NCBI GenBank assembly: GCA_018982785.1
Contig: JAHHEN010000001.1
Span: 1-64,000 of the forward strand
Direction: 5' to 3'
Length of the DNA: 64,000 bases
Source: Enterococcus innesii
GTDB taxonomy: Bacteria > Bacillota > Bacilli > Lactobacillales > Enterococcaceae
Part shown: positions 49,218-58,766 of the stretch, in pieces
Numbering within the stretch: position 1 is the first letter of the stretch
Layout: every line of letters starts with the position of its first letter
Program-made: the position numbers and the translations under genes
Notes under the pieces: generated by a model
What the model saw: the letters and a program-made list of their open reading frames with translations, nothing else
The model's database searches: none
Told to the model about the DNA's origin: nothing

Positions 49218-52200
49218 TTATTCTGTGATCGAAACGGTTGCTTGTGCGATTTCTCGTGTGCTTAGGTCAGCAAAGCGATGCAATGCATAGATCGTCATCT
49301 GGCTGTCTTTCGTCACGCGGTTGGCTTGTTCTTGGTTCAAATAAGCGGTAAACGTGCCATCCGCAAAACCACTTACCCACAGAATCATGCCATCAATTTC
49401 AAGTCGTCCAAAGTTGATGTCATCTCCTGTATAGGTTCCCGTAATGGTTCTGTCACCCAGCTTATATGGGTCTGGTGTAATCGTACCAATAAATTCTTTA
49501 TCGATAGTGACTACACTGCGATCCAATTCGGTGTCCACTGGACGGCCATTAACAACCTCCCGATGGTAAGCAACCAATTCAACTGTTTCCGCATCGCGAA
49601 TTAAATTGCGTGTATCTTGATTGACAAAGTAAGTAAAGGTTTGGTCTGTTGTGTTAAAGGTACCACCCCATGAAACTGAACGCCCATCAACGATCAAGTT
49701 GGCGAAATTCACATTACCAGTAAAGGTTCCGGTAATTTCACTCTCTGTCACTTTGAAGGCTGCTGGTTGAATCGAACCTGTTGCTTTGACGATTTCTACC
49801 GGCTGCAACACCAGCTTATGATCAATCGTTTGTCCATCGACTGTTTCACGATGGTAAGTTTGTAATTCAACTTTCGCTGCTGTTCTGATCTGGTCTCTAA
49901 ATTGTGCGTGAACAAAGAATTCAAAGCGACCCGTCTCTTTATTGAAGGTACCACCCCAGTTACCTACCGATTGTCCATCAATCACCAAGTTGGCAAAATT
50001 GATATCCCCCGTAAAGGTTCCCGTAATCGTGGTATCAGTGTAATTGTATTTATCTGGTGTGATCGTCCCTTGAAGTTGATCAATCACTGTTACTTCTTTG
50101 GTTTCTAGCACTTCGATGGCTTCCGTGTTGCCATTGATTTGACGATTCAACGCTTGGATCTCAACTTTGTCGCCCGCTTTGATCCCAAGGTTCGCTACAT
50201 AAAACGAGAAGGTGCCATCGGCATTGAAGGTACCACCCCATGCATTAGAAGGCGTGCCATTGATCACTAAACGGGCAAAGTTGACATCACCCGTAAAGGT
50301 CCCTGTAATCATGGTTTCACCAACTCGGTATTGATCCGGTGTGATCGTACCAGCCAAATCTCTAGTCAATTCAACAGTTGTCCGATCAAGTACTTTGCCA
50401 TATTGATCCAAGGCTTCGATTTCTACGACATCATCTACGGATTGGATGCGATTGCCGATAAAGAATTCGAACGAACCATCAGCAAAATTCCCACCACGAA
50501 CGGATAACCCATTTACATACACACGGGCAGAAGCAACATCACCGGTATACGTTCCTCTCAGGAATTGATCGCCAGAAGAAACATTGTAGGTATCTGGTGT
50601 GATCGTGCCTTCGGTGTTTGCTGGATCAGTGACAACGATCGTTGAAGCAATATTTGATTGCAATCCGTCAATGCTTGCTTGAGCAGTAATAATTGTTCCC
50701 GCTGCTTGTTGATCAATCTCTACTTCAAAATTGCCCTCACTGTCAACAGTGGCATTTTTCGTTTCAGAATCGCCTATAGTAATTTCCACATGTGCATCTG
50801 GTTCGGCTGTTCCACTAACAGTCGTGTCTGTGGTTGTCACTTGATTCAACGTTGTTTCGGCGATCGTTGCGCGCTCAACCATGGTTTCCGCAATATTTGA
50901 TGAAATGCCATTTAAGGTTGCTTGGGCGGTGACTACCGTACCAGCTTGTTGTTTCTCAATCGTCAATGCATAGATACCATCACTACCCACTCGTCCATTC
51001 GCAATGATCGTGTCACCGGCTTTGATCGTAATCTCAGCATTCGGCTCAGCCGTTCCCGTCACACTTGTGGAGTCAGTATTTAGATCGGAAATCGTTGTTT
51101 CGGCAATCGTTTCTTTTTCACTATCTTCTACAACTGTTTCTGCAACCGATTGGATACCATTGGCCGTTGCGGTAACAGTCACTTTTGTTCCAACTGCTAA
51201 CGGTGCGTTCGGAATCGCAAATTGATAAGTTCCATCACTTGCAACGCGTCCCGTCAAACTTCCTTGTCCTTCAATAGTGACTGCTAAATCGGCATTTGGC
51301 TCAGCTCGTCCCGTAATGTGCGTTGAGCTTGTGGTTAAGTCGTCAATGGTCGTTTGTTGAATCGTTGCGGTATCCACAAAGTCACCAAAAGCGATTTTTC
51401 CGATTTGAGAACTATTGAATGTTGCGTTGAAGATTGAGTCATTGGATTCAATTCGCGAAGTAACTTGTTTGTTCGTATAAGTATTTAGTGAGAAAGAACC
51501 TTGTCTAAACTCTGGATAATTAAAGCTGGGCTCTCCTGAAAAATCAGCTGATCTTCTCCAAGTTTGCATTCCTGTCGATGAGTGAATCGTGTAGTTCGTT
51601 GTTCCTGGATAGGACCCAATTGCGGTTCCATTGGTATGATTGTTTTGGATTCGTACATTTGATCCTTCATGGAAAGTGCTTGATTGTCCAACGTTTACCG
51701 TTGAATACGTGCTTCTTCCCACGACATCCAGTGTTCCCCCAGATAATACGGTCAAAGCACCTCGTAATCCCAAGGCTTCTTGTGTTTTTTGCGTATTTGG
51801 TGCACTTGTGATCTTAAACGTTGCATTCGAATTAACTACTACGCTTGAGGCACTTCCTTCGATCAAGACTGCTTTTGCTGTATTTGAAGGATTGTTTTGA
51901 GTAACATCTAATAAGCTGCCTTCACCTAAATCAATTCGACCACCACTTGCAAGATAAATCGCACGAGCTGTTCCGTTGTTATTTGCAACTACAGAAGCAC
52001 CACTGCCGATATTCATCCGGACATTCGAAGTAGCCCAAATCAAGGAACCTGCATTTAATCGGTTTTCGCCAAAGAAATTAGCTGAAGAATTGCTAGCGGC
52101 TAAATAGAGTAAACGCCCTGTTGCATGACTATTTTCATGAGTAACGTTTGTAAAGGAAACACTGGACGTTCTATTTTGATAGATCGTATTTGTTGCATGG

Positions 52201-52826
52201 GCTACGATTCTCACATTTCTGATACTTAATCCTTGATTCACCGTATTTCCATACAACCGAACATTATTCCCGAAGGTTAACGTATGACCATTCCCTTCAA
52301 TCGTTTTGGTCGTCCCTGTCCATGTCACACTACTAGTCATCGTGATGTTATTGGCTAAGCTGATTTGTGTAACGGTCGCATTGGCTAATGCTGTCCGTAA
52401 TTCAGCATCAGACGTTACTTGGACACTTGCCCTTGTTGAACGGGTTTCGGCAGCGTTTTCCGATGAGTCATCAGAACTATTTTCGGAATTTTCTCCATTT
52501 GATGCGTCTGTTTGTTCCTCATTTTCTGCAGCTTCATTATTTTCTGAAGAGTTCTCAGTAGATGCTTCTGTTTGAGCTTCTTCACTTTCAATAGAAGAAC
52601 TATCGGTTTCCTGATTTTCTTGATCATCGGTCGCGGTAATCTCATTGCCTAAGTCTTGCGTCGTTTCACCATCCGATAATAGATTGGGTGCTTCTACTCT
52701 CTCTTGAGGAGCTTCTAAGGAATCGGAAGCTTTTTCTGTCGCCATCGCATTTATTGGCAGCGCCGATAATGTTAAATGACTGATCAACAATAAACCTGTG
52801 ACTTTTTTACTAAATTTGTTATTCAT
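49218..52826 (-). CDS. Large secreted adhesin: pectate-lyase-like domain plus Ig-like modules
   Basis: 1202 aa. Signal peptide (1-29); Ser/Glu/Asn-rich linker (to ~125); beta-helix domain (about 130-480, with GNGHTLTFG, SNVRIQNNHTNG and FSGEPSFNYPEF). Three Ig-like modules follow (about 490-740; each starts IxxTTI/L and holds TGxAEPNA or SGTAEPDA), then five modules beginning G(T/S)I(T/Q)P (about 745-1202; each with TGTFTGD-type cores). No LPxTG, WxL or C-terminal helix is present, so anchoring is unclear. The beta-helix region resembles that of the giant WxL protein. AAAGGAGTTACTT precedes the ATG. Confidence 0.88.
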   Translation of the reverse strand: MNNKFSKKVTGLLLISHLTLSALPINAMATEKASDSLEAPQERVEAPNLLSDGETTQDLGNEITATDDQENQETDSSSIESEEAQTEASTENSSENNEAAENEEQTDASNGENSENSSDDSSENAAETRSTRASVQVTSDAELRTALANATVTQISLANNITMTSSVTWTGTTKTIEGNGHTLTFGNNVRLYGNTVNQGLSIRNVRIVAHATNTIYQNRTSSVSFTNVTHENSHATGRLLYLAASNSSANFFGENRLNAGSLIWATSNVRMNIGSGASVVANNNGTARAIYLASGGRIDLGEGSLLDVTQNNPSNTAKAVLIEGSASSVVVNSNATFKITSAPNTQKTQEALGLRGALTVLSGGTLDVVGRSTYSTVNVGQSSTFHEGSNVRIQNNHTNGTAIGSYPGTTNYTIHSSTGMQTWRRSADFSGEPSFNYPEFRQGSFSLNTYTNKQVTSRIESNDSIFNATFNSSQIGKIAFGDFVDTATIQQTTIDDLTTSSTHITGRAEPNADLAVTIEGQGSLTGRVASDGTYQFAIPNAPLAVGTKVTVTATANGIQSVAETVVEDSEKETIAETTISDLNTDSTSVTGTAEPNAEITIKAGDTIIANGRVGSDGIYALTIEKQQAGTVVTAQATLNGISSNIAETMVERATIAETTLNQVTTTDTTVSGTAEPDAHVEITIGDSETKNATVDSEGNFEVEIDQQAAGTIITAQASIDGLQSNIASTIVVTDPANTEGTITPDTYNVSSGDQFLRGTYTGDVASARVYVNGLSVRGGNFADGSFEFFIGNRIQSVDDVVEIEALDQYGKVLDRTTVELTRDLAGTITPDQYRVGETMITGTFTGDVNFARLVINGTPSNAWGGTFNADGTFSFYVANLGIKAGDKVEIQALNRQINGNTEAIEVLETKEVTVIDQLQGTITPDKYNYTDTTITGTFTGDINFANLVIDGQSVGNWGGTFNKETGRFEFFVHAQFRDQIRTAAKVELQTYHRETVDGQTIDHKLVLQPVEIVKATGSIQPAAFKVTESEITGTFTGNVNFANLIVDGRSVSWGGTFNTTDQTFTYFVNQDTRNLIRDAETVELVAYHREVVNGRPVDTELDRSVVTIDKEFIGTITPDPYKLGDRTITGTYTGDDINFGRLEIDGMILWVSGFADGTFTAYLNQEQANRVTKDSQMTIYALHRFADLSTREIAQATVSITE

Positions 52827-53394
52827 AAGTAACTCCTTTTTCTCTATTCTTTCTCTTGTACTTTAAAGATTCATTTCACGTTTTTACCAGTCACCCTTTC
52901 TTACTCCCTCGAAAAATATCAGTCTTAGTCCTTATTGGAACAACCTATTCGAAGCAAACTCTCTAAATACCTAAATAAGAACTAAAATATGATGTTTTTT
53001 TGACGAAAGTTTATTGCTTTTGACGAGGTTAAATTTAACATGGTTGAACATCAATAGATAAATCAAGATTTGCAAACCTGTATGAATAAATTGATTTTCA
53101 TTTTCTTTTCAAATAAGGCATTTTGAAAGTTTGTGCAAAAAAAAGCGTTATAAAAAAAGACGATTTCTTATTCTTTAAAAAGGATCGTCCATTTTTGTTA
53201 TTACCTGAAACCACTTGACTCATTAAGATGGATACAAGGTTTCTGCCTACTAATTCTTCTTAGTACCAGAAACATTGTTAACAACAGTTCTCTTCAACAG
53301 AATGCTTCTTTTCTATAAAAAATGTCCCAAAAAAAGCAAAATAAAAGAAATTCGTTGTAATTTTACACATCTTCTAAAAAAATTCATTTTTCCT

Positions 53395-53403
53395 TGGTAT
53401 AAT
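53395..53403 (+). promoter_or_regulatory. Extended -10 promoter of the small ORF
   Basis: TGG-TATAAT (53395-53403) without a clear -35 element; transcription would begin near 53410. Confidence 0.6.
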
Positions 53404-53431
53404 AATTAGAGATCTGCGTATCATTAGATTT

Positions 53432-53471
53432 ACGTTGCCCGTTAGTGAAGTTTCAGGCAACGTTTCTTTTT
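53432..53471 (+). terminator. Leader terminator upstream of the small ORF
   Basis: ACGTTGCC (53432-53439) pairs with GGCAACGT (53456-53463) and is followed by TTCTTTTT, an intrinsic terminator only 14 bp before the start codon. It either makes a ~60 nt RNA or attenuates the downstream gene. Confidence 0.75.
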
Positions 53472-53484
53472 GGGGGATAGCTAT

Positions 53485-53688
53485 ATGGAAGATAAGCAAA
53501 TTTTTGATAAGCGGTGGCTATTAGCTACCAGTGAACAACGGGAGAAATACCATGCCTTAATTGCCTCTTACCCTTCAATAGAGTGGACTTTTAAAGAAAA
53601 AAGCTACCTTTTGTGGCTTTGCCAACTAGATAATGACACATTCAAATCCTTTGAAGCGATTTTTGCTAAACTGGCAAATGAACAGTAA
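53485..53688 (+). CDS. Small protein of unknown function behind a leader terminator
   Basis: 67 aa, charged and aromatic-rich, no membrane segment, not recognised. GGGGGA lies 7 bases before the ATG at 53485 and directly follows the leader terminator T-run. Expression should depend on terminator readthrough, so conditional expression is likely. An alternative is that only the leader RNA matters. A strong terminator at 53777-53820 follows. Confidence 0.6.
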   Translation: MEDKQIFDKRWLLATSEQREKYHALIASYPSIEWTFKEKSYLLWLCQLDNDTFKSFEAIFAKLANEQ

Positions 53689-53776
53689 GAGTTTTCGTGG
53701 ATCAAGCTACTTCATCTCAGAAGCGTCCATCTTTTTTTTAAGAGGAGTGAAGGAAATTCCTTCCTTGCTTATTAAG

Positions 53777-53820
53777 AAAAAAGCCACAACCATTTTTCTC
53801 AACGGTTGTGGCTTTTTAGC
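53777..53820. terminator. Bidirectional terminator
   Basis: AAAAAGCCACAACC pairs with GGTTGTGGCTTTTT around a 12 nt loop, between the small ORF and Mga-like regulator 6. Confidence 0.9.
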
Positions 53821-53896
53821 TTAATAGGTATTCTGCTTTCATGAGCATTTCTGCTAGCAATAGCTTCACTGATTGCATTCAAAGTATACACTTGAC

Positions 53897-55387
53897 TTAA
53901 CTTGGGGTTGCACTTAATGCTTGCCCCAACTGAGGATCGATTTTTTCAATCACTCTTAGCCAATCTTGATGATCCGGGATTGTTTTAAGTAAGAGATAGT
54001 CCGTGGATAAGATGAACTCTGATAGGTATTCACTATAATTCGTTACCACGAGATCGATAGCATTTTCCTTCAAATAGGCAGTCGTCAATTCATTGATTTT
54101 TGGGAAAAACACGTAATGATCATTGCCAACATAGCGCAAAAAGCGTGCGCGGATAGCGTGACAGGTGTAAAGGTCGCCTTCTAATGTCAATGCGATTCGG
54201 TTGACCTTTTGATAATAGAGTTCCTTGAGCGCCTCACTATACAAGGTAAGCGCTGCACAGATATCAGACAGGTACTCCTTACTGACCCCAAGAATTGCTT
54301 GATTCTGCTTCAAAAATACAAGATTTTTTTGATAGGCGACGTAGCTATGCTTTAGGGGCTCATTTTTTACTTCCGTCAGCAAGCGATTCAAAATGGGCGC
54401 TAGTTGATCATTGATTTTCTTAGATAACAAAAAGGCGTGAATCATCGTCTCGATTAGTTGGGGATCATTAAATGGGATGCCCCATTCTTGAACAAAGTGT
54501 TGACTTAGCGCCTGTAGTTCAGGATAAAGTGCAAACAATGCAATGAACTGCTGTTCTTTTACGGGCTCAGTCAATGTACGCTTCATCACCGTGACTAGAT
54601 AAAGCCACACCAATTCTTCTTGTGGTAGTCTCACCTGGTAAAGGGCTTCGATTTTAGGTGCTAAGTCTTTCATTACGGTAAATGCCGTGTGGTCTTTGAC
54701 TATCTCAGCCAAATGAGTAGGAAGTTGGATGGTCTTTCCAGACTGATAACGCTTGATTGTAATATACAAACTATAATAAAAATCACTAGGAGCAACACCC
54801 GTGTTCACCACATCAGTTGGCACTTCTGAAAACGTCTCACTGACTACCGCAATCAGCTCTTTAGGTGGAAGCAGAGTATGAGGAGTAACATCTGATTCAT
54901 AATAAAAATCTTTGAAAAATTTACGAATATTCGCTTCTACTCCACTCAAATTAACTGGTTGTAGCACCAACTCTAAACCATACTTTCTCAACGTGAGTGA
55001 AGCACTATTCAAATAACGCCGCATCGTGCTTTCTGATACATACAAGCGCTGTGCCCACTCTTCAACAGAACAAAGTTCACCATGAAAGATTGCTTCTAAA
55101 ATTTGATACATACCTTCTTTTGCAACCAGCGCTCTTTTTTTGGTCAAGTATACTTTCGGATTCGTTTCCATAAAATGATAACCATTAGCCACATGCACAA
55201 ACTTGGCTGCATCCTGCAAATAGGCTTTCAGTTCCTTGATATCAGAGCTGATCGTCCGTTGAGTTACATCAAGTTTGTTCGCAAAGCTTGCGATTGAACA
55301 AGTACGTTCACGCTCAAACGCATTTAAAATTTGAAGCCAGCGAACGGTCGTTTTGTTCAGCATAAAACTTAACTGCAATTCTCTCAT
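53897..55387 (-). CDS. Mga-like transcriptional regulator 6
   Basis: 496 aa. HTH segments CSIASFANKLDVTQRTISSDIKEL (about 30-53) and CSVEEWAQRLYVSESTMRRYL (about 106-126); the block FFKDFYYESDVTPHTLLPP; and a C-terminal EIIB-like domain with NRIALTLEGD and DLVVTNYSEY. AAGGAGGGGAAC precedes the ATG at 55387. It is divergent from the serine recombinase and lies 1.1 kb downstream (in its own direction) of nothing obvious. The large adhesin on the same strand could be a target, by proximity only. Confidence 0.85.
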   Translation of the reverse strand: MRELQLSFMLNKTTVRWLQILNAFERERTCSIASFANKLDVTQRTISSDIKELKAYLQDAAKFVHVANGYHFMETNPKVYLTKKRALVAKEGMYQILEAIFHGELCSVEEWAQRLYVSESTMRRYLNSASLTLRKYGLELVLQPVNLSGVEANIRKFFKDFYYESDVTPHTLLPPKELIAVVSETFSEVPTDVVNTGVAPSDFYYSLYITIKRYQSGKTIQLPTHLAEIVKDHTAFTVMKDLAPKIEALYQVRLPQEELVWLYLVTVMKRTLTEPVKEQQFIALFALYPELQALSQHFVQEWGIPFNDPQLIETMIHAFLLSKKINDQLAPILNRLLTEVKNEPLKHSYVAYQKNLVFLKQNQAILGVSKEYLSDICAALTLYSEALKELYYQKVNRIALTLEGDLYTCHAIRARFLRYVGNDHYVFFPKINELTTAYLKENAIDLVVTNYSEYLSEFILSTDYLLLKTIPDHQDWLRVIEKIDPQLGQALSATPS

Positions 55388-55793
55388 GTTCCCCTCCTTG
55401 TAAGCGATAGTTTGTCTAACGATTTTCTTTCAAAATGTCTTAACTCTAAAAATGATTGGCTAACACATGCCTCGAAAAAGGTGTTGCACCAGTGTGTGAC
55501 TTTCAGAATCTGTTGTATCGAAAGAAGTCAAACGGAGCTCTTATAGGTTTATCTACCTTATTCAGACGATTTTTTGAATCACTGTGTTTCCTAACATCTC
55601 AAGCGTTGTTTCGATAGCGACTGAGAACTGCCTCGTTCAACGCCGCAGGTTTCCTCTCTATAGTACATTATTTGCTTACAGAAAAAAACTACCCTATTTC
55701 CTTTATTCATAATACGTTGGTCTTAGGTTGTATACTTAAGTGAACAAACGAGGTATTCTCTAGGTAGACTTATTTTTAAATGGAGGAAATTGT
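55388..55793. other. Intergenic region between Mga-like regulator 6 and the recombinase
   Basis: About 405 bp, presumably holding divergent promoters. I searched for the ~26 bp inverted crossover sites of serine invertases and found none convincing. Confidence 0.4.
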
Positions 55794-56369
55794 ATGTCAA
55801 ATATGGTTTATGGATACGCTCGCGTATCTACAAGACAGCAGGATCTTTCTCGTCAACTAGACTTGCTTGAACGATATGAATGCCACAAAATTTATACTGA
55901 AAAAATTAGCGGCATTCGCACAAATCGACCGGAATTAAACAAACTAAAAAAGCGAGTGAAAGAAAATGACAAAATTATTATTGAAAGCTTTTCACGGCTT
56001 GGTCGGAGCACCAAAGACTTGATTGATCTCGTCTATTTTTTCGAAAGAAAAGGAGTAAAAGTGATTAGTATCAAAGAAAATTTTGATACACAGACCCCTC
56101 AAGGAAAACTGATGATGACGGTTTTCCAAGCCTTCAGCCAATTTGAACGAGACATTATTGTGGAGCGAACCAAAGAAGGGCTAGATTCTGCTAGAGCCAG
56201 AGGAAATATTGGTGGGCGTCCACGAATCGACCCTAAACTGATTCAGCACGCCCTGAATCTTTATCAGAAGGAAGGTCGAACTGTCGTTGATATTTGTGCC
56301 CAAACTGGAATAAAACGATCAACTTTCTATCGCTATCTTCGTTTAGAAAACAACAACCTCCTTTCATGA
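55794..56369 (+). CDS. Serine recombinase (resolvase/invertase family)
   Basis: 191 aa, full length. Catalytic domain with YGYARVSTRQQDLSRQLD (nucleophile Ser at about residue 12), SFSRLGRSTKDL, QTPQGKLMMTVFQAFSQFERDIIVERTKEGL, then the C-terminal HTH GGRPRIDPKLI...GIKRSTFYRYL. It could be a DNA invertase, a transposon resolvase or a plasmid-derived relic; no transposase or paired sites are visible. TGGAGGA precedes the ATG. It sits between two Mga-like genes in a region rich in surface functions. Confidence 0.92.
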   Translation: MSNMVYGYARVSTRQQDLSRQLDLLERYECHKIYTEKISGIRTNRPELNKLKKRVKENDKIIIESFSRLGRSTKDLIDLVYFFERKGVKVISIKENFDTQTPQGKLMMTVFQAFSQFERDIIVERTKEGLDSARARGNIGGRPRIDPKLIQHALNLYQKEGRTVVDICAQTGIKRSTFYRYLRLENNNLLS

Positions 56370-56835
56370 ATAGGTACTCTGATTTTGCTAATGACCCTAG
56401 ATTCCCCGTAACAAAAAGCACAAGACGGATCTTGCTGATTTGTTTGATCCTTCAAAGATAACTTCTTAAGTTAGCTTTGAGGGACACTCACAGTTCTTCG
56501 TCCGGTGCTTTTTTCGTCTAGCAGATTGTTTCCTTTATTCTTCTTCATTGCTTTTTCTTTTGCTCTCTTTTCTAGAGGAACTTCCGATGATTTGTCCTCT
56601 CCCGAACCTAAGCTAAGATGCACCGAAACAGGCACCGTTCTTTTCGAAGGGCACTTCTTCGTTAATTGAAGGGTGATTTACGTATAAGTAGCGCTTGTTA
56701 AATCTGGTTCTATTAAGTTTCAAAGGATAAAGCTTCTTGATTGACGTAGAGTATTATATAATCTACTTAAAACCAACGTAATTTACATTCGGCACTGATT
56801 GCTTCCATAAGATTTTAAAAGAGGTGGTGATATCA
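56370..56835. other. Intergenic region downstream of the recombinase
   Basis: About 465 bp. A CCTTCAAAG/CTTTGAGGG stem (56449-56483) without T-run may end the recombinase transcript. A GTAGA...TCTAC inverted repeat around an AT-rich core at 56746-56766 lies 70 bp before Mga-like regulator 7. I see no gene. Confidence 0.45.
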
Positions 56836-58347
56836 ATGTTAGAAAATTTATCAATCAATTTGCATCGAGACAAGTCATTTTCCCGTCAAGTAAAAATTTT
56901 ACAGATGCTAAATGCAGCACCAACCGGTTATCATCCGCAAGAATTGGCAACGTTGTTGGGTCTATCTATGCCGACAATCACGAAAGAACTCAATGTTTTA
57001 AGCGATAGCTTGCCAGAAGAACTGATTAAAATCAACTTTTCTGAAAGTAACATCGTTTCAATCAAGTATGCACCAAATGCCTCAATCAATTTAGCGATTC
57101 AGCTTTTAAGCATGGAAACACTCGAGTTTAAAATCATGTCGAGTATCATTGATAACAAAAAATACTCCATTCATCGAGCAACGATCGAATTTGGCTATTC
57201 TCGTAGTCACTTGTTGCGAACCATCAGCTACATGAACAAGTCTTTACAAACCTATTCTGTGACGATCGCTACGAATCAACTTGACTTTATTGGTACTGAA
57301 GCCGATATTCGTTTTTGTCTGTTTGTCTTTTTCTCCGCTTATGGTGACAGCACGATTTTAGATAAAGATAGCCCGGCGGATGCACGTCTTCTGGTCCAAA
57401 AAGCCAAGGAAGCCAACAAGAAAGAGTTACATTACAGCCATTATCGACTGGCCCTGTGGTTAAGTATCGCCAAACGCAGATGGCGCTATTCTTACTTTTT
57501 GAACTTGCCGCCTTCTTTAGAGCGTAACCTATTGGAAAAAGAACGCTTTAGCATTTTCTCGCAAGTATTGAACGAGTATTATTTAAAAAAATACCGGATC
57601 ATTCACTTACCAAAACAAGAACTACTTTGGCTCTTCCTCACTACACTCCACTGTCTGTCTTATAGTACATTGGATGTTACTGAAGAAGATGCAGCTAAAT
57701 ACATTTTTCACCATACAGAGAAACCGGAAATCATTGCGGAAATTGGTCTGTTTTTAAAAAAAGGCCAACAACCTATTTCCTCTGCAGTCTCTCAGAAAAT
57801 CATCTCTTATCTAGTGAACCTCCGCTTGTTATCGATGATTTCTGCCAACTATGAATTTGCTGATCCACAAATCAAAACCTTTGTTGAATCGACCTTTAAG
57901 ACAGAGTACCTCGCTTGGAATAAGTGGTTGAAACAATTCAATGACCAAAGCGCCTTCTTCTCCTTTACTCACTTGGAGCATATCGCAGTCACATTGACCT
58001 TATTAAGCGAACTGGCACCTAGTACTCCGCTAAAAAAACAACTTAAAGTGGCCTTTGCTTTTCAAGGTGGCGCTGGATTGGATGCTTTCTTAGCCGCATC
58101 AGCGGAGCTATTCAAAAATGATCAGACTGAAGTCAGTTACTTTTTCGAAGTGACTCCTGATACCCATGAATTGATCCATCAGGAAATTGATTTGATCGTC
58201 AGCAATTTTGACTTACACTTGAAAAATAACCCCCACTTTCAGCAATTGCGAATTTCGAATGTACCAAGTCTATCTGACTGGATGATCATTCATAAAACGA
58301 TTGAACAATTGGTTCAGCCAAAGCTCATCCCCGATTATTTACCGTAA
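56836..58347 (+). CDS. Mga-like transcriptional regulator 7
   Basis: 503 aa. HTH YHPQELATLLGLSMPTITKELNVL (about 32-55) and a second HTH (YSIHRATIEFGYSRSHLLRTI), helical middle, and a C-terminal EIIB-like domain with KVAFAFQGG and DLIVSNFDLH, a diverged form of the VVTNYxEY signature. I chose the ATG at 56836 with GAGGTGG upstream. A hairpin at 58346-58392 follows. Confidence 0.82.
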   Translation: MLENLSINLHRDKSFSRQVKILQMLNAAPTGYHPQELATLLGLSMPTITKELNVLSDSLPEELIKINFSESNIVSIKYAPNASINLAIQLLSMETLEFKIMSSIIDNKKYSIHRATIEFGYSRSHLLRTISYMNKSLQTYSVTIATNQLDFIGTEADIRFCLFVFFSAYGDSTILDKDSPADARLLVQKAKEANKKELHYSHYRLALWLSIAKRRWRYSYFLNLPPSLERNLLEKERFSIFSQVLNEYYLKKYRIIHLPKQELLWLFLTTLHCLSYSTLDVTEEDAAKYIFHHTEKPEIIAEIGLFLKKGQQPISSAVSQKIISYLVNLRLLSMISANYEFADPQIKTFVESTFKTEYLAWNKWLKQFNDQSAFFSFTHLEHIAVTLTLLSELAPSTPLKKQLKVAFAFQGGAGLDAFLAASAELFKNDQTEVSYFFEVTPDTHELIHQEIDLIVSNFDLHLKNNPHFQQLRISNVPSLSDWMIIHKTIEQLVQPKLIPDYLP

Positions 58348-58392
58348 GGAAACTGACGGCGCTTTACTAAAGCCAGCCGCCAGTTTCCTTCT
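58346..58392 (+). terminator. Terminator of Mga-like regulator 7
   Basis: AAGGAAACTG-CGGC pairs with GCCG-CAGTTTCCTT; the T-run is modest. Confidence 0.7.
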
Positions 58393-58766
58393 TTCATTTG
58401 GAAGTTCAAGAAGCAAGTGCTGCTGCCCCCTCTTTGCTTGCGTTTTGCCTACAGGAAAAGCAAAAAAACGGTTCCTCACATTCCTTTGTATCAGTAACTT
58501 ATCGATGTGTTGCTCCTGGTATCTCATCACTAGAAGCCATCTAAGTAGTCGCTGGTTCCATCGCCTGCCTTTTTTAATGGAAACAGCCTCTCACTTATTT
58601 CTAGGATTCGTTATAGTAACGGTCACCAAAAATAAAAAGACTTACCCCTGAATACTACACATATTTGAAAGAACTTTTATATCTATTTTTTTGATTTACG
58701 ATAAAAAAAAGAAATTATTTCACTTTCCTTTTTTTGTATAATTTGAGAAAAGAAAGGGGAACAAAT
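58393..58766. other. Intergenic region upstream of the LysR gene
   Basis: About 370 bp. A TATAAT at 58737-58742 is the likely -10 of the LysR gene. No other feature is supported. Confidence 0.45.

Larger units (their letters stand above)
52827..53484. other. Intergenic region upstream of the adhesin
   Basis: About 650 bp. It holds direct repeats TTTTGACGA at about 52997 and 53017, a GTTAAATTTAAC palindrome near 53028, a GACGAT/ATCGTC hairpin near 53157-53196, and the promoter and leader terminator of the small ORF at 53485. No other gene is supported. Confidence 0.5.

Noticed and set aside
55388-55793. Invertible promoter next to the serine recombinase
   Set aside because: No pair of inverted crossover-like sites could be found on either side of the gene.
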